15,270 nucleotides of DNA from Lachnospiraceae bacterium (GTDB lineage Bacteria > Bacillota > Clostridia > Oscillospirales > Ruminococcaceae). A program made the position numbers and the translations under genes. Shown here one piece after another: positions 1 through 5,901 of the stretch (its first letter is position 1; every line of letters begins with the position of its first letter). The stretch lies in assembly GCA_023664705.1 (NCBI GenBank), contig JAMPFE010000047.1, positions 1-15,270 on the forward strand, given 5' to 3'. Below the pieces are notes generated by a model, which saw only the letters and a list, made by a program, of their open reading frames with translations, was not told the DNA's origin and did not search any database.

Positions 1-23
1 CGGATATTTCGGATAAACCCAAT

Positions 24-56
24 GCGCCGGATGCAAATTCCGGCGCTAATTTTTTT
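24..56 (+). terminator. Rho-independent terminator of an upstream gene
   Basis: An 8-bp perfect stem (24-31 pairing with 39-46, core GCGCCGG/CCGGCGC) with a 7-nt loop is followed by TAATTTTTTT. This is a textbook intrinsic terminator. It should end a transcript entering from the left, so the next gene either has a promoter hidden in the loop/U-run area or depends on read-through. The hairpin covers the ATG at 22, which is therefore not a credible start codon for the following gene. Confidence 0.8.
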
Positions 57-81
57 GGAGGTGATTTCCATAAAATTTAAA

Positions 82-930
82 ATGTTTTTCGCTGCGTTAT
101 TGGCGGCGATTTTTTGCTTTAATTCCGTTGCTTTCGCAAGCGGAACGGGCGACCCTAATATCGACAACGGCGGCGGAAGCCTTAGCAGCGGCAGTTCGGA
201 TAATTTTTGGTATGCGGGTGATGACGGAGTGCGCGTGACTGTTGTCGACGCGAGTACGGGCGAGGTCAAATCAATTTCGGTCGATTTCACCAACGAGAAA
301 ACGGGCGCGGAGGATATTCAAGTGCATTTCGGAAAGAAATGTAAAGCCGATTATGTAGGCGGCGCGGGGCTTTCCGTCAGCACGGGCGGTTACACCTACA
401 AAATTCCCGACCAGCCGCTGCCCACGATCATCAGCGACGGCTCGGGCGCGAGTATTGAGGCGATCCGCAGCTATTTCACGGACGAGCAGGTCGTGCGCGG
501 GATTTCCGGTCACGTCGGAATTGAATATGACGACCTCGTAAACGGCGATTACAAGCTGATGGTCGAGCCTATCATGTACATCACCTACAACGGCATCAGG
601 ACTGCGATGACGGCGACAGAGGCGGCGTTGTACGATTTGCAGACAGGCGGCGATCTTATCAATAAAATGGGTCCGCTGTCGCATAAAAATTTGCCGCTGG
701 CGATGTTCCTCGAAGAGGACGATCTCGGCTACACGGCTTGGTCGGGTTCAAAAAATTCCTACATGACCGACAGCGATATTATCCAGTATCTCGGCGTGGG
801 AATTGTTTCGTTCAAGGAAAAAGAGGAAGATGTCGAGGTGGCGGCGAGCGATTATGAGTACCGCGTAGATACCGACGTTTATACAAGCGTGACCGTGACG
901 GGCGGAAAGCACACTGTGTCACATACTTAA
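82..930 (+). CDS. Secreted 'GTGDPN'-type surface protein, apparently C-terminally truncated
   Basis: The protein carries a signal peptide (hydrophobic run FFAALLAAIFCFNSVAFA, likely cleaved before SGTGDPN). The mature part opens with GTGDPNIDNGGG and contains DGVRVTVVDASTG, MTATEAALYDL, THKNLPL-like and DYEYRVDTDV motifs. From memory these match the N-terminal half of large secreted proteins of Firmicute conjugative elements (Athe_2463-type); this was not searched. Those relatives continue for hundreds of residues after the DYEYRVDTDV segment. Here the frame stops about 20 residues later, so the protein looks shortened. The start is uncertain. The excellent GGAGGTGAT at 57-65 is 20 nt from the ATG at 82, but correctly spaced for an ATA at 70, which would give a better signal peptide (MKFKMFF...). 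The coordinate given is the first acceptable canonical start. Function is unknown; a surface or mobile-element role is inferred only. Confidence 0.6.
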   Translation: MFFAALLAAIFCFNSVAFASGTGDPNIDNGGGSLSSGSSDNFWYAGDDGVRVTVVDASTGEVKSISVDFTNEKTGAEDIQVHFGKKCKADYVGGAGLSVSTGGYTYKIPDQPLPTIISDGSGASIEAIRSYFTDEQVVRGISGHVGIEYDDLVNGDYKLMVEPIMYITYNGIRTAMTATEAALYDLQTGGDLINKMGPLSHKNLPLAMFLEEDDLGYTAWSGSKNSYMTDSDIIQYLGVGIVSFKEKEEDVEVAASDYEYRVDTDVYTSVTVTGGKHTVSHT

Positions 931-974
931 AGATACAGTGCAAAACCCGCATGATAATAACATTGCTTAACAAC

Positions 975-1010
975 AAAAACGACCACAGCGATAGGACTGC
1001 GGTCGTTTTT
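975..1010. terminator. Bidirectional intrinsic terminator between convergent genes
   Basis: AAAAACGACCACAG (975-988) pairs with CTGCGGTCGTTTTT (997-1010), giving 14 bp with one A/C mismatch and an 8-nt loop. The stem is flanked by an A-run on the left and a T-run on the right. It can therefore terminate both the rightward gene ending at 930 and the leftward gene ending at 1068, which suits its position between two convergent genes. Confidence 0.8.
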
Positions 1011-1067
1011 ATTAAAAAATATGAAAGTGTACTCATTGTTGCCAGATGGCAGCGTCACGATAGGGGA

Positions 1068-1631
1068 TTAATGCACCATGCGGTCAATGCTGGTTTTTTC
1101 AACAGGGCGATTTGTGTACCCTTCTGTAAAATACCATTCATTATTATGATTTTCTACCTTGCATAAAAAGCCATATACATTGCTTTGATTTTCAAATGCC
1201 AGGAAACCTTCCACCAAAAAAGATTTTGCACAAAGGAATTTCGCTTTCTCTTCGGCGTTTGTAAAGAAATACGACAGTGTCACAACCATCTTATTTTCAT
1301 ACGATACTTTAGTTAAGCATTGAGTTGTGGTTCTTTTAGTATACGATTCCAACGGCGGATTAACTTTAATTTTCAGATTCTCGGTTCTAATTGATACACA
1401 GCCTGCCCAAAAACTCGAATATGATATTTTAATAGGCTCAAACATAAGTTCAAAATCAATCCGTCCAAACCCATAATCATTAGAGTTAAGTGCAAAACAA
1501 TTTTGCTCTTCTATTTCCGAATAGATGTCATCCGTATTGGAAATTTTAATTCCGTTAAGGATCAAAATCTCAGCAGAGCGCATAGGACGCGACGGCAATT
1601 CGAGACTTAAAGAAACTATACTGTTTTTCAT
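1068..1631 (-). CDS. Hypothetical protein, 187 residues
   Basis: I do not recognise the family. The start is well supported: GGAGGT (complement of 1640-1645) lies 8 nt before the ATG at 1631, and a strong promoter sits just upstream. The predicted protein has no signal peptide or membrane segment. It is rich in beta-prone alternating stretches (for example FELMFEPIKISYSSF and MVVTLSYFF) and has several scattered cysteines without a CxxC pair. It could be a small soluble beta-rich protein. The coding sequence is clearly AT-richer, with more A/T-ending codons, than the operon downstream, suggesting a different origin. It is transcribed alone, divergently from the pyrimidine operon and convergently with the secreted-protein gene. 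Nothing in its sequence links it to pyrimidine metabolism. Confidence 0.75.
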   Translation of the reverse strand: MKNSIVSLSLELPSRPMRSAEILILNGIKISNTDDIYSEIEEQNCFALNSNDYGFGRIDFELMFEPIKISYSSFWAGCVSIRTENLKIKVNPPLESYTKRTTTQCLTKVSYENKMVVTLSYFFTNAEEKAKFLCAKSFLVEGFLAFENQSNVYGFLCKVENHNNEWYFTEGYTNRPVEKTSIDRMVH

Positions 1632-1667
1632 CAGCAGTTACCTCCATACTACATAATTTCTGATAAT

Positions 1668-1697
1668 ATTATACCACCATTGTATATATAGTGTCAA
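1668..1697 (-). promoter_or_regulatory. Strong sigma-A promoter of the leftward hypothetical gene
   Basis: Reading the minus strand, TTGACA (complement of 1692-1697) and TATAAT (complement of 1668-1673) are separated by 18 bp. A TGG immediately precedes the -10, giving an extended -10. Both hexamers are perfect consensus. The likely start of transcription is near 1661, about 30 nt before the ATG, leaving a short leader with the GGAGGT site. Confidence 0.85.
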
Positions 1698-2030
1698 CCC
1701 CCTTGTACGAAAAAAATTAACATTCTATTGCAGCTTTTCAATTGGCGCTTAATTGAGGTGCTGTTTATAGCAATGGAAAGGCAGCAAAATACATTAAAAA
1801 TTTATTTCTTTTACGCAAAAATGAATTTTTTTAAATCCTGCAATTCATTCTTGGCATTGTAGTTCTTATGAAATGTGCGTTTAAACAAAACGACTTGTGT
1901 TCGAGCACAAATCCCGGCTTGATGTTGTGCATTTTCGAAAAATCACCTTGACAATTTACACAAAAGTTATCTTCGGCGTGGAAATTGGTTGTGTAAAACG
2001 CCGCATTTTAGTGTGATTTCTCGTTTTCCA
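1698..2030. promoter_or_regulatory. Divergent intergenic region with operator-like inverted repeats
   Basis: There is no convincing gene here. The left half (about 1700-1860) is AT-rich. The right half carries dyads built on TTGTG/CACAA. One is a 16-bp palindrome at 1895-1910 (TTGTG, TCGA centre, CACAA; one mismatched pair). The other is a perfect 9-bp inverted repeat, TTTACACAA at 1955-1963 and TTGTGTAAA at 1989-1997, centres 34 bp apart. GCACAAATC occurs at 1905-1913 and again at 2042-2050, the second copy lying between the -35 and -10 of the operon promoter. These are plausible binding sites for a regulator such as the PucR-type protein of this cluster; that link is inference. Confidence 0.45.
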
Positions 2031-2059
2031 TTGACATCTTGGCACAAATCTGCTATAAT
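2031..2059 (+). promoter_or_regulatory. Consensus promoter of the pyrimidine operon
   Basis: TTGACA at 2031-2036 and TATAAT at 2054-2059 are separated by exactly 17 bp, with a TG at 2051-2052 making an extended -10. Transcription would start near 2066, about 100 nt before the first gene. A promoter this close to consensus usually needs repression or attenuation to be regulated. Both are suggested here, by the CACAA-type repeat inside the spacer and by the hairpin downstream. Confidence 0.85.
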
Positions 2060-2104
2060 TCAACTATAAGGATTTTGCAAGAAAATCAAATTAAAAATTC
2101 ATTT

Positions 2105-2148
2105 TACGGACAATGGAGTTCATAGACCATTGCCCGTATTTTCTTTTT
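2105..2148 (+). terminator. Terminator-like hairpin (possible attenuator) in the operon leader
   Basis: TACGGACAATGG (2105-2116) pairs with CCATTGCCCGTA (2127-2138), a 12-bp stem with one A/C mismatch and a 10-nt loop, followed by TTTTCTTTTT (2139-2148). It lies about 40 nt after the predicted transcription start and ends 18 nt before the ATG of the ATPase gene. That arrangement fits conditional termination. I could not find an obvious competing antiterminator in the short leader, though a small gatttt/aaaatc hairpin occurs at 2071-2087. A 15-codon frame starting at 2113 (MEFIDHCPYFLFRKG) runs through the hairpin and stops at 2160, but it lacks a good ribosome binding site. Confidence 0.6.
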
Positions 2149-2166
2149 CGGAAAGGGTGAAACGTT

Positions 2167-2940
2167 ATGGACGAGCGCACGGAAATAATGCTCGACAATA
2201 TAGGGATGACGTATAAGACAGACGATAACAAAGACGTTACCGCGCTTACAAGTGTTTCTCTGAATATCCAAAAGGGCGAGTTCATCTCGCTGCTCGGTCC
2301 GTCGGGCTGCGGCAAAACAACGCTGCTCAGAATAATCGCCGACCTGCTCACGCCCACGCAGGGAACTATCACCGTCGGCGGCGAAACTCCGCGCACGGCT
2401 CGATTGGCACAGCGCTACGGAATAGTGTTCCAAAGCGCGGTGCTGTACGACTGGCGGACGGTAAAAAAGAATATAATGCTCCCGCTGGAAATTATGCACA
2501 TTTCCAAAAAGGAACGCGAGGAGCGCGCCGAAAAAATGCTGGAGCTTGTGGGGTTGTCCGATTTCGCGAATCACTATCCGAATCAGCTTTCCGGCGGTAT
2601 GCAGCAGCGCGTTGGAATCGCAAGAGCGCTGGCGATTCGTCCCGAGATACTGCTTATGGATGAACCGTTTTCGGCGCTGGACGAATTCACACGGGAAAAG
2701 CTGCACATCGACCTGCTGAAAATATGGCGCAAAACCAACAAGACCATCGTATTCGTAACGCACAATATCCAAGAATCGGTGTTCCTTTCGGATAGAGTGT
2801 GCGTGCTGTCGCCGCACCCGGGCAGACTGTCGGCGGTTGTGGATATCGACTTGCCGCGCCCGCGCACCATGGAACTGAAAAACACCCCCGAATTTACCGC
2901 GCTCGTGGCAAAGGTGCGCGGCAGCTTTGAGGGCGTATGA
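2167..2940 (+). CDS. ABC transporter ATPase, nitrate/taurine/NMT1 (SsuB/TauB/ThiZ-like) family
   Basis: This is the cytoplasmic nucleotide-binding subunit that powers the importer formed with the next three genes. All diagnostic motifs are present: Walker A GPSGCGKT at residues 44-51, Q-loop Q89, signature LSGGM at 141-145, Walker B ILLMDE at 161-166, D-loop SALD at 169-172 and H-loop histidine 199. The length of 257 residues is normal for the family. Relatives transport nitrate, alkanesulfonates, or pyrimidines such as the thiamine precursor HMP. The catabolic genes downstream make a pyrimidine base (uracil/thymine) or a related ring compound the likely cargo, which is inference. The start is supported by AAAGGGTG at 2152-2159, spaced 7 nt from the ATG. 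It is the first gene of the operon, just after the leader hairpin. Confidence 0.93.
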   Translation: MDERTEIMLDNIGMTYKTDDNKDVTALTSVSLNIQKGEFISLLGPSGCGKTTLLRIIADLLTPTQGTITVGGETPRTARLAQRYGIVFQSAVLYDWRTVKKNIMLPLEIMHISKKEREERAEKMLELVGLSDFANHYPNQLSGGMQQRVGIARALAIRPEILLMDEPFSALDEFTREKLHIDLLKIWRKTNKTIVFVTHNIQESVFLSDRVCVLSPHPGRLSAVVDIDLPRPRTMELKNTPEFTALVAKVRGSFEGV

Positions 2941-2952
2941 GGAGGCGGTTTT

Positions 2953-3768
2953 GTGAACAAAATCAGGCGAATTCTTAATTCACGGCGGACGGTAACGTTC
3001 GTGTGGATATTGGGAGTTATCGTGATATGGGAGATATTCGCGTTTATAGTCGCGGCGACAAAGCGCACTCCCGTAAACGTTCTGCCGCACCTGTGGCAGA
3101 TAATATCCTCTTTTTTCAGCGACAACAAGGTAAGCGGCGATCTGACGATGGCACAGCTTATCGGCGTAAGCTGCAAGGAGACTCTGCTCCGCGCGGGGCT
3201 TGGCTTTGTGATAGGCACGGCGGCGGGCTTTCTGTTGGCTCTGTGCATGAGTTTATCCGGAATAGTGGAAAAGATCGCGTTCCCGTATCTTATGATAATC
3301 CAGATGATACCGATTTTGGGTATGGCGCCGATAATCCTCGCGGTCACGGGAGACATCAACGTTTCGCGAATAATCATCGCGGCGATACTCACATTTTATC
3401 CCGTTTCCACGAACGTTCTGGCGGGCTTCAAGGCTGTGGAGCGGGAAAAGCACGAGCTGATGTATTCCTACGCGGCGAATAAATTTCAGATTTACACCAA
3501 AACGCTTATTCCCGCGTGCATACCGTATTTCTTTACGGGACTGAAAATTTCCGCGCCGATGGCGATAACCGCTTCCATTCTCGTCGACACGCTGCAGGGC
3601 GGAAACGGGCTGGGCTGTATGCTTTCGCAGTCGCTGAAGGGCGGTATGACAAGGCTCGTTTTCTGGAATATTGTGCTGATAAGCGCAATTATCGGCATAC
3701 TCAGCTTCGCGGTCATGGGGCTTATCGAAAAGATCCTCACGCCCTACAAACGCAGAGGAGGTCAATGA
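2953..3768 (+). CDS. ABC transporter permease (first of two), BPD_transp_1 type
   Basis: This is an inner-membrane channel subunit of 271 residues. Hydrophobic segments fall at about 14-35, 80-101, 107-131, 136-157, 196-212 and 234-258. The cytoplasmic coupling loop (EAA-like motif, around residues 168-193, MYSYAANKFQIYTKTLIP) docks on the ATPase. It starts with GTG; GGAGG at 2941-2945 is correctly placed and the start lies 12 nt after the ATPase stop. With the second permease it should form a heterodimeric channel, since the two sequences are related but clearly different. This family uses one or two permease genes with NMT1-type binding proteins. The substrate is not visible in the permease itself. 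Confidence 0.92.
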   Translation: MNKIRRILNSRRTVTFVWILGVIVIWEIFAFIVAATKRTPVNVLPHLWQIISSFFSDNKVSGDLTMAQLIGVSCKETLLRAGLGFVIGTAAGFLLALCMSLSGIVEKIAFPYLMIIQMIPILGMAPIILAVTGDINVSRIIIAAILTFYPVSTNVLAGFKAVEREKHELMYSYAANKFQIYTKTLIPACIPYFFTGLKISAPMAITASILVDTLQGGNGLGCMLSQSLKGGMTRLVFWNIVLISAIIGILSFAVMGLIEKILTPYKRRGGQ

Positions 3769-3769
3769 A

Positions 3770-4573
3770 ATGAACGGCAAAAAAATAAGGCGCGGAATAT
3801 CGGGAGTTGCTCTGCCGCTGGCGTTCGGAGTGCTGTTGGTGATACTCTGGCAGACGCAGGTGCTGCATATGTGGATAGGCACGGACACGATAACCCTTCC
3901 GCTGCCGACAAGAATAGGCGAGATAATCTCGGAAAATTTCACGGTTATCGCCGCGCATATACGGATCACCGTGATCGTGGCGCTCGGCGGGCTTGCGGCG
4001 GGGTCTGTGCTCGGGTACGCGATCGCTCTTATCGCGACGGTTTTCTCGAAATGGGGAGCGGGCGGGCTGACGATAGTTTCCGCGTTCAACGCGGTACCGA
4101 TAGTCGCGCTCGCGCCCGTTGTCAACAACTGGACGCGCGACGTCAGCACCGACGTTTCTCTGAGAAGCACCATTGCGAAGATACTTGTGGTGACTATCTC
4201 CTGCACCGCTTCCATGAGCGTGAACGCTTTCCGCGGTCTGACTGAATTAAAGCCGTTTTCGGAGGACTTGATGAAATCCTACGGGACCAAAAAGCTGACG
4301 GTATTTACAAAGCTGAGACTGCCCAACAGCGTTCCGTACATATTCACGGCGCTGCGCGTGAGCGTTCCGGCAAGCGTCATCGGCGCGCTGGTAACGGAAT
4401 ATTTTGCGGAGGAAACGGTGGGCGTGGGCAGACAGATACGCGAAAACATCGTCAAGGGGCAATACCCCACGGCGTGGGCGTATATCGCAGTCGCGTGCGC
4501 TATCGGGATAATAATGTTCGCGCTGCTTATGCTCGCGGAAAGATCGCTGCTTAAACGGCGGAGGGTTCGCTGA
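3770..4573 (+). CDS. ABC transporter permease (second of two), BPD_transp_1 type
   Basis: This second membrane subunit has 267 residues. Hydrophobic segments lie near 12-30, 65-91, 100-118, 137-152, 195-210 and 236-257. The EAA-type coupling loop is at about 164-190 (DLMKSYGTKKLTVFTKLRLP). The short cytoplasmic tail is strongly basic (LLKRRRVR). It begins one nucleotide after the first permease ends, with GAGGAGG at 3755-3761 inside the preceding gene, so the two are translationally coupled. Pairing with the neighbouring permease, ATPase and lipoprotein gives a full importer. The specificity is inferred from the downstream pyrimidine enzymes. Confidence 0.92.
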   Translation: MNGKKIRRGISGVALPLAFGVLLVILWQTQVLHMWIGTDTITLPLPTRIGEIISENFTVIAAHIRITVIVALGGLAAGSVLGYAIALIATVFSKWGAGGLTIVSAFNAVPIVALAPVVNNWTRDVSTDVSLRSTIAKILVVTISCTASMSVNAFRGLTELKPFSEDLMKSYGTKKLTVFTKLRLPNSVPYIFTALRVSVPASVIGALVTEYFAEETVGVGRQIRENIVKGQYPTAWAYIAVACAIGIIMFALLMLAERSLLKRRRVR

Positions 4574-4619
4574 GCCTTCCCGTTTAACATAAATAAAGAC
4601 CACCGAAAGGAAGAAAATT

Positions 4620-5786
4620 ATGAGAAGAACAAAGAAATTTTTAACGGTTATGGCGGCAGTTCTCGCCTGTGTGCAGCTCACTGCGTGCAGCGGGAACGAA
4701 ACAAGCGGCTCGTCATCTGCGTCAACCGGTTCGGCGAACGGCAGTTCCGCGCCGCAAAGCACGGCTGACGGCAGCTCCGACAGCGGATCGTCCGCTATGA
4801 CCTCCGAGGAGATCGTCAAGGCGGCTGCCGAAGCGGGAAAAGTCGGGAACTGGGGTTTGGGCAACGAGTACGAGATACAAGCTTTGCTGACCAAGTACGG
4901 CTTGCCAACCACCTATATCACCCAGGACTTTACTATGGATCAGTTTGACGAGGACGCGGTAACTCTCGCGTCGGCGATGACCTACAACGAGCTCGGGCTT
5001 GTGCAGAACAGCTACGACGGCGGCTACAATTACGGCGATACGGTAAGCTGGATAGACATGAACGACGAGGGCGTTGCAATGCTGGAGGATAATCTATTCT
5101 GCTCCAAGGCGTTTGCTGAGGCAAATCCGAATACCGTAAAGGCGTTTACAAGCGCGTCCATGAAGGGCTGGAGCTACGCCTGCGAGCACCCCGAGGAAGC
5201 GGCAGAGATAGTGTTCAAGGCGGGTTCGTCCGTTTCGCAGGATCATCAGCTGCATATGGCAAAAGAGGTCGCAAAGCTCGTGACCACCGATATGAACGGC
5301 AATACCGTTTCGGCTGCCAACGTTGGCAATATGGACGAAACGGCGATGCAGCAGACGCTCGATCTTGCAAAGAAATACGTTCAGCTTGAGGACTCGGATT
5401 CCAAAGCAAAGCTTGAGACCCTCACGTTGGACGACATCAGAAGCGCCGCGTATCTGGCATACGATGCGGCAGCCGACGGCGCTCCCGAAAAGACCTCGGT
5501 CTCCGTTCAGCTTAAATGGCTGCCGCAGGCACAGTTTATGGGCTACTACGTCGCCAAGGAAAAGGGCTACTATGACGAGGTGGGGCTTGACGTGAACATC
5601 GTTTCGGGAGGCGGCGACATTTCCGAGACTACCGCAGTATACAACGGCACGGTCGATTTCGGTGTGACTTGGGTATCCAACCTCATCAACGCAAACGCGG
5701 GCGGAATGGAGCTGCTGCAGGTAGCGCAGGTTTATCAGCGCTCGGGTCTGGTATTGGTTTACAAAAACGATACCTTTAAAAAATAA
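4620..5786 (+). CDS. NMT1/THI5-like substrate-binding lipoprotein with circularly permuted domain order
   Basis: This is the extracellular, membrane-anchored receptor of the importer. A lipoprotein signal peptide ends in the lipobox LTAC (lipidated C23). A Ser/Gly/Ala-rich spacer runs from about 24 to 60. The folded part has the hallmarks of NMT1/THI5-type pyrimidine-binding proteins but in swapped order. Residues 73-282 begin with KVGNWGLGNEYEI and include SAMTYNELGLV and IDMNDEGVAMLEDNLF, blocks that normally follow the first 100 residues of the mature protein. Residues 291-388 begin SVSVQLKWLPQAQFMGYYVA and end QRSGLVLVYKNDTFKK, which is normally the N-terminus. Each block is present once and the total of 388 is normal, so this looks like a true circular permutation broken at the first inter-domain crossing, not a truncation. 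The original ends are joined by a short linker (DAAADGAPEKT). AAAGGAAG at 4606-4613 supports the start. A pyrimidine ligand is inferred. Confidence 0.85.
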   Translation: MRRTKKFLTVMAAVLACVQLTACSGNETSGSSSASTGSANGSSAPQSTADGSSDSGSSAMTSEEIVKAAAEAGKVGNWGLGNEYEIQALLTKYGLPTTYITQDFTMDQFDEDAVTLASAMTYNELGLVQNSYDGGYNYGDTVSWIDMNDEGVAMLEDNLFCSKAFAEANPNTVKAFTSASMKGWSYACEHPEEAAEIVFKAGSSVSQDHQLHMAKEVAKLVTTDMNGNTVSAANVGNMDETAMQQTLDLAKKYVQLEDSDSKAKLETLTLDDIRSAAYLAYDAAADGAPEKTSVSVQLKWLPQAQFMGYYVAKEKGYYDEVGLDVNIVSGGGDISETTAVYNGTVDFGVTWVSNLINANAGGMELLQVAQVYQRSGLVLVYKNDTFKK

Positions 5787-5823
5787 AAACCGTTCCCTTT
5801 TATGGGTTGTTCTTTCCAAACTT

Positions 5824-5850
5824 CGCGCGGGTTTGTTAAATGCCCGCGCG
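5824..5850 (+). other. GC-rich intergenic hairpin before the dihydropyrimidinase gene
   Basis: CGCGCGGG (5824-5831) pairs perfectly with CCCGCGCG (5843-5850) around an 11-nt loop. No T-run follows, so it is not a standard intrinsic terminator. It sits in the 115-nt gap between the binding protein and the dihydropyrimidinase genes. It could protect the 3' end of the transporter message, which usually needs more binding protein than the downstream enzymes. That role is inferred. Confidence 0.5.
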
Positions 5851-5901
5851 GAATAAGGCGGAAAGCCCGGGATCAAATAAAAAATTTACGGAGGTGCTTT
5901 T

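Noticed and set aside
22..81. ATG at 22 as the start of the first gene
   Set aside because: It lies in an intrinsic terminator hairpin, has no ribosome binding site, and would put extra residues before the signal peptide.
1773..1862. A 29-codon frame (MERQQNTLK...) in the intergenic region
   Set aside because: GAGGTG lies too far upstream (12 nt) and the composition is simply AT-rich intergenic DNA; there is no further support.
1948..1975. A second TTGACA that might be a promoter
   Set aside because: No acceptable -10 hexamer lies 16-18 bp downstream; the perfect promoter at 2031-2059 explains transcription.
2066..2166. A riboswitch or PyrR-binding leader
   Set aside because: The leader is only about 100 nt, one hairpin dominates it, and no known riboswitch core or PyrR-type motif could be recognised.
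4690..4800. Ser/Gly-rich segment of the binding protein as a DNA repeat
   Set aside because: It is a normal low-complexity lipoprotein spacer; no regular repeat unit is visible at the DNA level.
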